From Chamaesiphon sp041738715 (GTDB taxonomy: Bacteria > Cyanobacteriota > Cyanobacteriia > Cyanobacteriales > Chamaesiphonaceae): DNA of 17,531 bases. Each line of letters begins with the position of its first letter. Position 1 is the stretch's first letter. Location: assembly GCA_041738715.1 (NCBI GenBank), contig JBGSPI010000004.1:1-17531 (forward strand), given 5' to 3'. This document shows, in pieces, positions 1 to 7,710 of the stretch. Both the position numbers and the translations under genes were made by a program. A model generated the notes under the pieces. The model did no database searches, was not told the DNA's origin, and saw nothing but the letters and a program-made list of their open reading frames with translations.

Positions 1-378
1 ATGATGACCGCAAATGTTGCTCCATCGATGGCACAAGCAGCACCCAACGTAACTGTCTCTTTCTCTAATCAAGGCGGCTATAACGCAGAATACTTTGTCA
101 CGGGGCAGATTAAAAGCTTTGACGGGCGCGTCCTCCGCAACCTATCCACATTTCATAGCCAAAACATGCTACTGGGTCAAAAACGAGCAGCATCCTTCCC
201 GCTGACTCCCCAAGAGATCCGGCAGGGGGCGGCTCGATTCGTCACCATCACAGGACGCATGAGCCATAATCGCCAGGTCTTTATCCAAAAATCCCTCCGC
301 CTCGACAATAATACGTGCTTCTTCAACAGCGAAACCGTTTTCAATCCTAAAGGTAGTTTTCGCCCAGGTTCTTGCTAA
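1..378 (+). CDS. Secreted protein of unknown function, probably 5'-truncated by the window edge
   Basis: The frame is open from base 1 and ends at TAA 376-378. The first residues include an Ala-Gln-Ala/Ala site (residues 12-15) that looks like signal peptidase I cleavage. No hydrophobic signal core lies between it and the in-window Met codons, so I infer that the true start is upstream of the window. The mature part is about 110 residues, predicted mostly beta, with two Cys near the C terminus (one in NNTC, one as the last residue) that could form a disulfide. The pattern of a Gly-Tyr-rich first strand, a central Ala/Arg-rich strand and a Ser/Pro tail reminds me of the C-terminal immunoglobulin-like domain of thiol-activated cytolysins, but the undecapeptide Trp residues are absent, so this is a weak guess. 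It converges with bioB across 117 bp. Confidence 0.6.
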   Translation: MMTANVAPSMAQAAPNVTVSFSNQGGYNAEYFVTGQIKSFDGRVLRNLSTFHSQNMLLGQKRAASFPLTPQEIRQGAARFVTITGRMSHNRQVFIQKSLRLDNNTCFFNSETVFNPKGSFRPGSC

Positions 379-495
379 TTCCAACAGCAAAACTCCCAAA
401 ACATCCGTTCGGCTCTCCCCTAGATACTAGACCCGCCTTCGGCAATCGCGTCTATGACGAGATTGACGCGCTTGAAGGTCAGATAAATATCACCA

Positions 496-1491
496 CTACG
501 GGAGACCGACCCCTTCCAATACAAACCCTAAATCCTCGATCATGCTCCAATCCTGTCCAGCAGTCTGTCCTTCCGTCGTCAAATAATCACCGACAAAAAT
601 CGAGTTCGCTACATATAAACCTAACGGCTGAAGCGATCTCAAATGTACCTCCCGTCCACCCGCAATCCGAATCTCTTGAGCCGGCAACAACAAGCGGAAT
701 AAGCACAAAATCCGTAAACATTGTTGGGGTGTCAATTGCTGAATATCAGCAAATTTAGTGCCGGGGATGGGGATCAAAAAATTAATCGGTACGCTAGTCA
801 CGCCTAATTCGCGCAGGGAGAGGGCTAAATCAATCACATCGTCATCTGACTCACCCATACCCAAGATGCCGCCAGAGCAGGTTGTAATACCCGCAGCGTG
901 GACATTTTTGACGGTCTCGACTCGATCGAGGTAATTATGGGTACTGACGATGTTATCGGTATTAGATGCTGATGTATTCAGGTTATGATTGACTCGATCG
1001 ACACCAGCCTCGGCGAGACGATGAGTCTGCTCTTCACTGAGTAATCCCAGACAGGCACACACTTTCAGATCGTAGTTGGCTTTAACTGCTCGGACGGCTT
1101 CCAATACTTTACCAAAGGTGGTTTCATTTGGCGACCGACCAGAAATCACCATGCAAAATGTCCCCGCCTTGAGTTCTGCGGCACGTTTTGCGGCAGCGAG
1201 AATTTTATCCTGCGCCATCAGAGGATATTTCTCAATCTCGGCTGTGGAAATCTTCGACTGGGAGCAATAGTGACAATCCTCTGGACACATTCCACTCTGT
1301 GCATTCAAAAGATAATGCAAGCGCACCCGATTGCCCCAATAGTGACGGCGCACCCGATAAGCAGCGGCGATTTGATCGAGCAATACGGCATCTTCAGCCT
1401 GGAGCACGGCAAGGCTTTCTGCTCTCGTCAAAGTTTCTCCAGCTAATGCACGGTCTGCGAGGGTATTCCAGGTAGGTGTTGTCAATAACAT
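496..1491 (-). CDS. bioB: Biotin synthase, radical SAM enzyme
   Basis: Catalyses the last step of biotin synthesis, inserting sulfur into dethiobiotin. The radical-SAM CxxxCxxC motif (Cys69, Cys73, Cys76, in MCPEDCHYC) binds the 4Fe-4S cluster. Cys113, Cys145 and Cys205 sit where the family has its 2Fe-2S ligands, and the IRIAGGRE stretch (Arg276-Glu281) holds the conserved arginine ligand. The 331-residue length is normal. The ATG at 1491 is chosen because the N terminus matches the usual start of the family; no strong Shine-Dalgarno sequence precedes it. No other bio gene is adjacent, so it is probably monocistronic, which is common in cyanobacteria. A dyad resembling a BirA operator lies 22-52 nt upstream of the start. 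The gene points away from the repeat cluster at 1580-1757. Confidence 0.98.
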   Translation of the reverse strand: MLLTTPTWNTLADRALAGETLTRAESLAVLQAEDAVLLDQIAAAYRVRRHYWGNRVRLHYLLNAQSGMCPEDCHYCSQSKISTAEIEKYPLMAQDKILAAAKRAAELKAGTFCMVISGRSPNETTFGKVLEAVRAVKANYDLKVCACLGLLSEEQTHRLAEAGVDRVNHNLNTSASNTDNIVSTHNYLDRVETVKNVHAAGITTCSGGILGMGESDDDVIDLALSLRELGVTSVPINFLIPIPGTKFADIQQLTPQQCLRILCLFRLLLPAQEIRIAGGREVHLRSLQPLGLYVANSIFVGDYLTTEGQTAGQDWSMIEDLGFVLEGVGLP

Positions 1492-1513
1492 GGAACTTAC
1501 GGTCTAAATGATG

Positions 1514-1543
1514 GACAACCACTTATTATCGCAGTAGGTTGTC
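1514..1543 (-). promoter_or_regulatory. Candidate biotin-repressor-type operator overlapping the bioB promoter
   Basis: Perfect 7-bp inverted repeat, GACAACC (1514-1520) and GGTTGTC (1537-1543), separated by 16 bp. The inward-facing CC/GG half-sites and N16 spacing have the architecture of BirA operators (TTGTAAACC-N14/16-GGTTTACAA), although the outer bases differ. Read on the minus strand, the spacer contains GATAAT, a plausible -10 box, so a bound protein would block bioB transcription. The dyad and spacing are seen directly; the regulator is inferred. Confidence 0.45.
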
Positions 1544-1579
1544 GGATTCACCAGCTAAATTTGCGAAAATTCTGGCGGT

Positions 1580-1650
1580 GGGGGACTGGGGGACGAGGAG
1601 ACGGGGGGACTGGGGGACTGGGGGACTGCTAACTGTCAACTTTCAACTGC
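1580..1650. repeat. G-rich GGGGGACT tandem tract joined to heptamer repeats
   Basis: The plus strand carries five runs of five or six G separated mostly by ACT (1580-1626), then GCTAACTG and two TCAACTT/G heptamers. Such runs could form a G-quadruplex on the plus strand. The GGGGGACTGCTAACTGTC junction recurs in inverse orientation at 12248-12267, so this is a dispersed repeat family and not simple slippage at one site. Confidence 0.8.
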
Positions 1651-1671
1651 TTGCCCTGAGCTTGTCGTAAG

Positions 1672-1724
1672 CGCAAAGCGCAGGCTGCGCCAACGCGTAG
1701 CGTCTCGAAGAGAAGAGAAGGGTC
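1672..1724. repeat. Hairpin-forming dispersed repeat, copy 1
   Basis: Bases 1672-1706 match 7545-7579 at 33 of 35 positions, and both copies are followed by AGAAGGGTC (1716-1724 here). The stem GCTGCGC-CAAC-GCGTAGC forms with one G-T wobble. This copy lies inside a TCAACTT heptamer tract: heptamers occur on both sides (1635-1648 and 1723-1757), as if the element had been inserted into the tract. Confidence 0.8.
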
Positions 1725-1757
1725 AACTTTCAACTTTCAACTCTCAATTTTCAACTG
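1723..1757. repeat. Heptanucleotide tandem repeat (STRR type), five units of TCAACTT and variants
   Basis: Five consecutive 7-bp units, TCAACTT, TCAACTT, TCAACTC, TCAATTT, TCAACTG. Short tandemly repeated heptamers are a known feature of cyanobacterial intergenic DNA. Another C/T-rich heptamer-like run (CCCTTTC type) continues to about 1777, up to the stop codon of the GGDEF gene. Reverse-complement units occur at 12199-12247. Confidence 0.85.
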
Positions 1758-1780
1758 TTCCCTTTCCCCTTTCCCCTAAT

Positions 1781-2731
1781 TCAAGCTACAATCATTTTCA
1801 CTCGATCGCGTCCTTGAGATTTAGCTTGGTAGAGAGCCTTATCAGCAGTATCAATTAAAGTTTGAAAATCACTTTCATGTGTAGGAATAATTGTCGATAC
1901 ACCCACACTGACAGTTACATAGTTAGCGATGGTCGAAGCTTCATGAGTGATTTGTAAATCCTTGACAGCCGATCGAATCTTTTCTGCTACTGAAACTGCA
2001 CCCAAGGCATCCGTATTCGGCAAGATTACCGCAAATTCCTCACCCCCATAGCGTGCGACTAGATCGCCACTTCTTCTGACTGTGTTTCGCATCGCCATCG
2101 CCACCTTCACCAGACATTTATCCCCATTTGGATGGAGATATTTGTCATTATAACTTTTGAAAAAATCTACATCACACATGATCAATGATAGTGGTGCCCT
2201 GATTCGTTGCATTCGATCCCATTCCTGCTCAATATAGCGATCGAAATCCCGCCGATTGGACAACTTTGTTAAACTATCAATGTTTGCTAATAACTTTAAA
2301 TTTTGATTTGCTTGTTGTAACTCATTTAGTTGATTTCTGATCAGATGGGATTGTTTAACTAAATTTCTCACCCGTTGCCGCAGAATCGATAGATTAATTG
2401 GCTTAGTAATATAATCAGTTGCTCCCGAAGCAAAAGCTCGATCGACTGAATCATTATCATCTAAGGAAGTAATCATTAAAATTGGGGTCAGCCGTTCGCC
2501 TAAATTTTTGAGTTGCTCACAAAACTCAAATCCATCGAGAATCGGCATCACTGCATCCACGAGAATTAAATCTGGACGGTGTTCTTGATAAGCGGCAATT
2601 CCGTCATCGCCATTGTTTGCTAAAATCACCTCAAAACCATCCTGTTCTAGTGACTCACTGACTTTAGCTCGAACTACCAGATCGTCATCAACCAATAAAA
2701 TTCGTTGAAAATTGGATTCTGTAACATGCAT
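1781..2731 (-). CDS. Response regulator with GGDEF output, diguanylate cyclase (PleD-like)
   Basis: Residues 10-125 form a receiver domain with acidic pocket Asp15-Asp17, phosphoacceptor Asp59 (in LVDAVMP), Thr88 and Lys110. A coiled linker (about 128-150) leads to a GGDEF domain (about 150-316) with Asp187 for metal, an intact GGEEF active site (229-233) and an RxxD inhibitory site (Arg220-Asp223) five residues before it. All catalytic residues are present, so I infer an active cyclase making c-di-GMP from two GTP, switched on by phosphorylation and inhibited by its product. The sensor kinase is not in the window. The gene is divergent from holB across about 300 bp, and the predicted start ATG has no clear Shine-Dalgarno sequence. 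Confidence 0.93.
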   Translation of the reverse strand: MHVTESNFQRILLVDDDLVVRAKVSESLEQDGFEVILANNGDDGIAAYQEHRPDLILVDAVMPILDGFEFCEQLKNLGERLTPILMITSLDDNDSVDRAFASGATDYITKPINLSILRQRVRNLVKQSHLIRNQLNELQQANQNLKLLANIDSLTKLSNRRDFDRYIEQEWDRMQRIRAPLSLIMCDVDFFKSYNDKYLHPNGDKCLVKVAMAMRNTVRRSGDLVARYGGEEFAVILPNTDALGAVSVAEKIRSAVKDLQITHEASTIANYVTVSVGVSTIIPTHESDFQTLIDTADKALYQAKSQGRDRVKMIVA

Positions 2732-3037
2732 AGTAATTCACTTAAAATAATCCATGTGCCTGCGCAGGTGCGTTAGGGGTGAGAGACTCGATCCGCGATG
2801 GGGTGAAAGATTAGCTCTGATTCATTTAGATCGAGATTAGTCCGAGTGACCTCAACATAGTGTACCCACGAAGCAGTCGCGCAAGCATATCGGTAATCGG
2901 GTTTTGAAAATTTTTGACCATCGATCGACAAAATTCGTCGTGGTTGTGCAGATTGTATAGCATAGAGGTTCTATCACGGAAGTGTTTAGCGCACCAAGTA
3001 GAGTAAAATCAACAGGAAAAATGGTACAATTTCACTA
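2732..3037. other. Divergent intergenic region between the GGDEF regulator and holB
   Basis: No gene is visible here. The region must hold both divergent promoters, but I see no convincing -35/-10 pair. A 10-bp palindrome CCTGCGCAGG (2759-2768) lies in what would be the 5' leader of the GGDEF gene. A TATAGC sequence near 2956 is a weak -10 candidate for holB. AGGAAAA at 3014-3020 is the only purine-rich stretch before holB and is 17 nt from its TTG start. Confidence 0.5.
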
Positions 3038-4021
3038 TTGTCCTGGATCTTTGATCGCGAACATTTGACTCAATTTAGCTCTGCTCTCCTCGGACAACCA
3101 CAAGCCGTCGAACTATTAACTCAAGCAGTTGTCAAACAACGGCTAGCTCCTGCATATTTATTCTGCGGTGCAGATGGCATCGGCAAAAGTTTAGCAGCTA
3201 AATGTTTTATTGAGTTACTGCTATGTGATGCCGCCGCAGAGAGTGAAAAACCGCTAATTCAGCAGAAATTACGTCAAGGCAATCACCCCGATGTGTTGTG
3301 GATTGCGCCTACCTATAGTCATCAAGGTAAACTGCTCACCGCAGCAGAAGCTACCACTGCCGGAGTCAAGCGCAAAGCACCACCTCAAATTCGGATCGAA
3401 CAAATTCGCGAAATCAGTCAATTTCTCTCGCGTCCCCCACTCCTCGGCGAACGTGCAGTTATTGTGCTCGAACAAGCTCAAACAATGGTAGAAGGAGCCG
3501 CCAATGCCCTGTTAAAGACCCTAGAAGAGCCGGGAAGAGCAACAATTATCTCGATCGCCTTAAGCGTAGATTTGTTGCTGCCAACGATTGTATCCCGCTG
3601 TCAGCGAATCCCCTTTCAGAGACTAGATCCTGCTCTAATGGTCGAAATTTTGACTAAACTGGGTCATCGAGAAATTACCACTCGATCAGAAATCATCGGA
3701 TTAGCTCAAGGTAGTCCAGGGGCGGCAATTGACCTCTGGGAACAGTTACAAGCACTCCCTACCGATCTGCTTGACAGGTTGACCACTTTACCACTGACTC
3801 GTCGTCAGGGGCTAGAATTGGCAGTTCAGATCGATCGAGAGTTGGATTCAGCCGAGCAACTATGGCTGATCGATTATCTTCAGTACAAGTACTGGCATCG
3901 CTATCATCACCCACAGCTAGTCAAGATCTTAGAGCAATCTCGATCGCATTTACTCGCCTACGTCCAACCGCGCCTAGTTTGGGAATGTAGTTTGCTCAAG
4001 ATTGGTGCTATCTACAAATAA
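3038..4021 (+). CDS. holB: DNA polymerase III clamp-loader subunit delta'
   Basis: AAA+ protein of the replicative clamp loader, which helps place the beta clamp on primed DNA. The P-loop GADGIGKS (44-51) is intact, and the family motifs ANALLKTLEEP (155-165) and TIVSRCQR (183-190) follow. The zinc-binding Cys cluster of the E. coli protein is not seen; this region instead carries a longer cyanobacterial-type segment (about residues 65-120, with PTYSHQGK and KRKAPP). The start is TTG at 3038. An in-frame TAG lies at 2999-3001 and no ATG or GTG follows it before the GLLGQPQA-like N terminus, so a TTG start is the best reading. A 15-codon ORF in another frame (ATG 3021) overlaps the start. It converges with glyS, with only 12 bp between stop codons and no room for a terminator. 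Confidence 0.92.
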   Translation: MSWIFDREHLTQFSSALLGQPQAVELLTQAVVKQRLAPAYLFCGADGIGKSLAAKCFIELLLCDAAAESEKPLIQQKLRQGNHPDVLWIAPTYSHQGKLLTAAEATTAGVKRKAPPQIRIEQIREISQFLSRPPLLGERAVIVLEQAQTMVEGAANALLKTLEEPGRATIISIALSVDLLLPTIVSRCQRIPFQRLDPALMVEILTKLGHREITTRSEIIGLAQGSPGAAIDLWEQLQALPTDLLDRLTTLPLTRRQGLELAVQIDRELDSAEQLWLIDYLQYKYWHRYHHPQLVKILEQSRSHLLAYVQPRLVWECSLLKIGAIYK

Positions 4022-4033
4022 CAACTTAGGTTA

Positions 4034-6181
4034 CTACTTGACGATCGATCCAAAATCAGCTAGTACCCGTGCATGATTACGCACCAATCCTAACAGATTG
4101 AGACGGTTAGTTTTAATCTCTGGATTGGAGTCCATCACTAACACACTATTTTCCCCGTCAAAGAAGCTACTAATTGCGGGTGTCAGCTGCGCTAGCGCGT
4201 CGATTAACTGTTGATAGTCACGCGAGGCTTGAGCGGCTTTCGTCTGTGGTTCTAGGGCAATTAAACCATCGTAGACGGCTTGTTCTGAGACTTTTTGGAA
4301 TAGACTAGGTTGAACTACTTGAATTGGGGCTAATTGTTGAGTGTCTAAATTTCCTTGGGCAGCTAATTTACTCGATCGATTCACGGTAGGATAGATCGTC
4401 TCCAAGGTACCGTTAGCCCGAATTTGTTGGAGAAATAAGGCTCGATCGCGTGTATCGAGTAGATCGGTGAGTGCTCGTTCAGTATATTCAGGATCGTTTT
4501 CACCTAAAATTGCATTGACCAGATCGTAATCAATCTGGCGATCTTCTTGTAGTAAATTCCGCAACCTTTGAATGAAGAAATCTTGCAACTGTTTAGTTAG
4601 TTCAGGAATATTTACTTGGGGGCGAATTTGACTAAAATCAGCCACAACTCGATCGATCAGTTGGATTAAATTGATCGCTAAATTAGCATGCCAAGCAATA
4701 TTGACGATCGCATTAGCCGCCCTGCGCAGAGCAAAAGGATCGGAGGAGCCTGTCGGTAACATCCCCAATCCAAAGATACAAACTAATGTATCTAATCTGT
4801 CGGCAATTCCCACAACTTGCCCAGTTAAGGTTTGGGGGAAACTATCTTCGGCATTGCGGGGCAAATAATGCTCGAAAATGGCAGTAGCTACTTCGGTTGA
4901 TTCTCCATTTGCGATCGCATATTTAGATCCCATAATCCCTTGCAGTTCAGGAAATTCTCCCACCATTTGGGTGACGAGATCGGCTTTAGCTAATAGTGCT
5001 GCACGAGCGATATTTTCAGATTCGTGAGGACTTAAATTTAATTGAGCAGCGATCGAGCTAGCATTTTTAACAATGCGATCGACCTTCAATTTTACCGAAC
5101 CTAAGTCGGCTTGAAATGTCACTGTTTCCAGTCGGGGTAAATAATCAGCTAGTGGTTTAGCTAAATCTGCTTGGTAGAAATATTGCCCATCAGCTAATCT
5201 CGCCCGCACGACACGACCATTTCCTGCCGCGATAAGATCAGACTTAGCCGGATCGCCATTAGAAATCGTAATAAAGTGCGGCAATAATTCCTGTTTGGTC
5301 TCATCTTTGAAAATTGGGAAATATCGCTGATGTGTGACCATTACCGTTGTAATTACTTCCGTCGGTAATTTGAGAAACTCCTGATCGAACTTACAAACGA
5401 TCGCAGTCGGATATTCCACCAGATAAGTAACTTCATCTAACAAATCGGGATAAATTTCCGTCACCCCACCCATTTTTGCTGCCGCCGCCAGAATCTGGGT
5501 CTGGATATCACTTTTGCGGCGATCTTGATCGACATTGACAGAGGCTGATGCCAAGGTTTTTAAATACTCAGTGGCTGAACCGACGGAAACTGGTGCTGGA
5601 TGTAAAACCCGATGTGCCTGAGTCAGACGACCGCTTTTGACCACATCTTCACCATTAACGATTTCGATTGGCAAAATCCGATCGTCCCACAAAGCGATCG
5701 TCCATCGAATCGGGCGCGGAAACTTCAAATCCCCATCAGCCCACCTCATCAAGCGTTTACCTTCTAACTTAAAAATCCACTGGGGAATCAATTCGGTTAA
5801 GATTTCCCTAGTCTCCCGACCAGCGATCGTTTTTTTGATAAAAATAAACTCACCTTTATCCGTCGGACGTAGTTCCAGACTAGTTACGTCTACGCCTTGC
5901 TTCTTGGCAAAACCCATCGCTGCGGGTGTTGGTTGTCCATCTTTATAAGCGGCTGCGGCTGATGGTCCTTTGATTTCTTCTGCTCGATCGACTTGTCGGT
6001 CTGGTAAATTATTAATTATCGCTACCAGCCGACGTGGTGTTGCATAAATCTCTACCCCATCATTAGTCAAAGACTCAGCCGTCAGACTCGCGGGAATCAT
6101 CGCTTTCCACTGACGAATTGCATCGCTCACAAACCCTGCGGGTAAATCTTCGGTACCGACTTCTAACAGGAAATTAGACAT
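4034..6181 (-). CDS. glyS: Glycyl-tRNA synthetase beta subunit
   Basis: Beta chain of the bacterial alpha2beta2 glycyl-tRNA synthetase, involved in tRNA recognition; the catalytic alpha chain (glyQ) is not in the window. The start ATG at 6181 gives the family N terminus MSNFLLEVGTEDLPA and a 715-residue protein. The frame stays open upstream to 6289, but those 36 residues (hydrophobic IFIFIF stretch) do not resemble the family and would overlap the DUF5340 gene. Other marks are GRVVRARLADGQYF (about 322-335), the HD-like helix with AKADLVTQMVGEFPELQG (from about 398) and SDPFALRRAANAI (about 480-492), followed by the C-terminal anticodon-binding-like region. Probably co-transcribed with the DUF5340 gene and possibly trpC. 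Confidence 0.96.
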   Translation of the reverse strand: MSNFLLEVGTEDLPAGFVSDAIRQWKAMIPASLTAESLTNDGVEIYATPRRLVAIINNLPDRQVDRAEEIKGPSAAAAYKDGQPTPAAMGFAKKQGVDVTSLELRPTDKGEFIFIKKTIAGRETREILTELIPQWIFKLEGKRLMRWADGDLKFPRPIRWTIALWDDRILPIEIVNGEDVVKSGRLTQAHRVLHPAPVSVGSATEYLKTLASASVNVDQDRRKSDIQTQILAAAAKMGGVTEIYPDLLDEVTYLVEYPTAIVCKFDQEFLKLPTEVITTVMVTHQRYFPIFKDETKQELLPHFITISNGDPAKSDLIAAGNGRVVRARLADGQYFYQADLAKPLADYLPRLETVTFQADLGSVKLKVDRIVKNASSIAAQLNLSPHESENIARAALLAKADLVTQMVGEFPELQGIMGSKYAIANGESTEVATAIFEHYLPRNAEDSFPQTLTGQVVGIADRLDTLVCIFGLGMLPTGSSDPFALRRAANAIVNIAWHANLAINLIQLIDRVVADFSQIRPQVNIPELTKQLQDFFIQRLRNLLQEDRQIDYDLVNAILGENDPEYTERALTDLLDTRDRALFLQQIRANGTLETIYPTVNRSSKLAAQGNLDTQQLAPIQVVQPSLFQKVSEQAVYDGLIALEPQTKAAQASRDYQQLIDALAQLTPAISSFFDGENSVLVMDSNPEIKTNRLNLLGLVRNHARVLADFGSIVK

Positions 6182-6251
6182 ATCAAGAAAAATAAATATA
6201 AATATCAAACATCGAGTAGCGAGAAGAATGGAGTCTTCAAGGGTAAGATGC

Positions 6252-6287
6252 GGGGGTAGATGGGTTTTTCCCTTTTCCCTAACCCCC
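6252..6287 (-). promoter_or_regulatory. Possible mRNA hairpin between the DUF5340 gene and glyS
   Basis: On the minus strand GGGGGT (6287-6282) pairs with ACCCCC (6257-6252), with an inner GGG/CCC pairing. It overlaps the end of the upstream gene. There is no U-run after it, so it does not look like a standard intrinsic terminator; it could be a weak attenuator or an mRNA-processing site. Confidence 0.25.
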
Positions 6288-6533
6288 AACTTCTACGCTC
6301 TCAGTTGTCACAACTGAATTAAGTCCCCAAACATGTTCTACCTGCATCTGTTGATTAGTGCAAACCTCTTCCAACAGCTTGTGTTGAGACAGAGCTTTGC
6401 GCAGGGTTACAATCAACTGTTGAACCCTTTCTCTGACGATCGGATCGCGATCGGCGGCGATCATCGTTTGGCGTTCGAGAACTTGTAGAATCAGTTCATA
6501 GTGTACTAATGAAGGTAATTTGATCCGATTCAT
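6279..6533 (-). CDS. Small DUF5340-type protein, function unknown
   Basis: An 84-residue soluble, mostly helical protein. The stretch LPSLVHYELILQVLERQTM followed by an R-V-Q-Q-L-I-V-TLRKALSQ helix matches my memory of the cyanobacterial DUF5340 family; no function is known to me. The ATG at 6533 is preceded by AAGGTGG at a normal distance, a good Shine-Dalgarno sequence. It lies 65 bp after the trpC stop and 97 bp before the glyS start on the same strand, so an operon is likely. Its last codons overlap a GGGGGT/ACCCCC inverted repeat (6252-6287) that could fold in the mRNA ahead of glyS. Confidence 0.8.
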   Translation of the reverse strand: MNRIKLPSLVHYELILQVLERQTMIAADRDPIVRERVQQLIVTLRKALSQHKLLEEVCTNQQMQVEHVWGLNSVVTTESVEVGG

Positions 6534-6598
6534 GAATATGTCGCCACCTTATGCCGAATAGATCGGCGATGATTGGAATGGGTAGATTTAACCGAAGA

Positions 6599-7483
6599 TT
6601 ATGCTGAAAACAGATTGACAATTGCTTGTCCAGGATCTGCCTGTTTAACTAAGGATTCCCCAATTAAGACACCATTGGCACCAGCATCAGCTACCATTTT
6701 AAGATCTTTTTTGGTATATAGTCCCGATTCACTCACAACTATGATCCCGCGATCTGTTAATTGTTGTTGGCGCGAGGAGAGCAGAGTACAGGTAGTCTGT
6801 AAGTCTACGGTAAAATCGGCGAGGTTGCGGTTATTAATTCCCACCAGTTTCACACCATCTAATCCTAACACTCGATCGAACTCCTCTTGTGTGTGAACTT
6901 CAATCAAAGCCGTCATTCCCAATCCCTGGACAATCTTCAAAAAATACTGAAGATCTTGATCTTCCAAAATTGCGGCGATGAGTAATACGGCATCGGCTCC
7001 ATGGGCACGAGCATAATAAATTTGGTAAGGATAGATGACAAATTCCTTACACAACAGCGGCAAATCAACCGCATGGCGAACGTTTTGGAGATTCTCAAAG
7101 CTGCCTTGAAAGAACTTGCGATCGGTCAATACTGACAAACAACTTGCACCACCACGCTGATAAGATTTAGCAATCTCCACCGCATCAAAATCAGCCCTAA
7201 TTACCCCCTTGCTCGGCGAAGCTTTTTTCACTTCGGCAATTATCGCTGGCTGAGTTTTTCCTTGCTTCAACGCGCCGAGAAAATCTAATGGAGGTGGTAA
7301 ATCTGGTACTTGTTTTTGTAAGGTCGCGAGCGGCAATTTATCCCGCATCTGGGCAACTTCTCGCTCTTTATACCAAACAATTTCTTCTAGGATATGTTCA
7401 GGTTTGTTGTCGGGAACGACGATTTGATATTCCAGATGACTGACATTGACGGCTGAACTAGGTGGTCGGCGACGGATTTTCAT
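6599..7483 (-). CDS. trpC: Indole-3-glycerol-phosphate synthase
   Basis: Closes the indole ring from CdRP in tryptophan synthesis, a TIM-barrel enzyme. With the ATG at 7483 the protein is 294 residues and begins MKIRRRPP, as in other cyanobacterial TrpC proteins; the frame is open 22 codons further upstream, but that part overlaps an intergenic repeat region and is not family-like. Catalytic and phosphate-binding motifs are present: AEVKKASPSKG (about 83-93), LCKEF with the catalytic Lys (146), LIEVHT with the catalytic Glu (195), GINNRNL (about 216-222) and VSESG (about 250-254). No other trp gene is nearby, as expected for scattered cyanobacterial trp genes. It is separated from the upstream ahcY by a terminator. 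Confidence 0.97.
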   Translation of the reverse strand: MKIRRRPPSSAVNVSHLEYQIVVPDNKPEHILEEIVWYKEREVAQMRDKLPLATLQKQVPDLPPPLDFLGALKQGKTQPAIIAEVKKASPSKGVIRADFDAVEIAKSYQRGGASCLSVLTDRKFFQGSFENLQNVRHAVDLPLLCKEFVIYPYQIYYARAHGADAVLLIAAILEDQDLQYFLKIVQGLGMTALIEVHTQEEFDRVLGLDGVKLVGINNRNLADFTVDLQTTCTLLSSRQQQLTDRGIIVVSESGLYTKKDLKMVADAGANGVLIGESLVKQADPGQAIVNLFSA

Positions 7484-7544
7484 GATGTGGGGGTGAAGGA
7501 TTGCGATCTCATTGAGCCAAGTTCGGTTAGCTAGCGACTGTAAC

Positions 7545-7595
7545 CGCAAAGCGCAGGCTTCGCCAACGCGAAGCGTCTCCTAACGCAGAAGGGTC
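7545..7595. repeat. Hairpin-forming dispersed repeat, copy 2
   Basis: 33 of 35 bases match 1672-1706, and the shared AGAAGGGTC follows (7587-7595). Its stem GCTTCGC-CAAC-GCGAAGC is perfect over 7 bp (7557-7574). The two positions that differ from copy 1 form one base pair of this stem: T-A here, G-T in copy 1. Confidence 0.8.
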
Positions 7596-7614
7596 GTCGC
7601 GGCTAATGTTCCAA

Positions 7615-7632
7615 AGTCCGCAAAGGCGGACT
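7615..7632. repeat. Short hairpin AGTCCGC-AAAG-GCGGACT
   Basis: Perfect 7-bp arms with a 4-nt loop, upstream of trpC. It resembles short palindromic repeats scattered in cyanobacterial intergenic DNA. No U-run follows on either strand, so I do not call it a terminator. Confidence 0.55.
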
Positions 7633-7710
7633 AAAAATGTTTAACCAAACCGGATCGAGGGTAGTCAGAACTATTATCCGCGATCGAGTGGCTCTGAGCC
7701 AAAAATCATC

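Noticed and set aside
447..470. CGCGTC/GACGCG hairpin between the secreted protein and bioB as a terminator
   Set aside because: Arms are only 6 bp with a 12-nt loop and no U-run follows on either strand.
372..758. 128-codon plus-strand ORF opposite the 3' end of bioB
   Set aside because: It lies mostly on the opposite strand of a certain gene, has low-complexity Ser/Pro content and no domain.
6182..6289. N-terminal extension of glyS by 36 codons
   Set aside because: The extension is unlike GlyS proteins and overlaps the DUF5340 gene; ATG 6181 gives the family N terminus.
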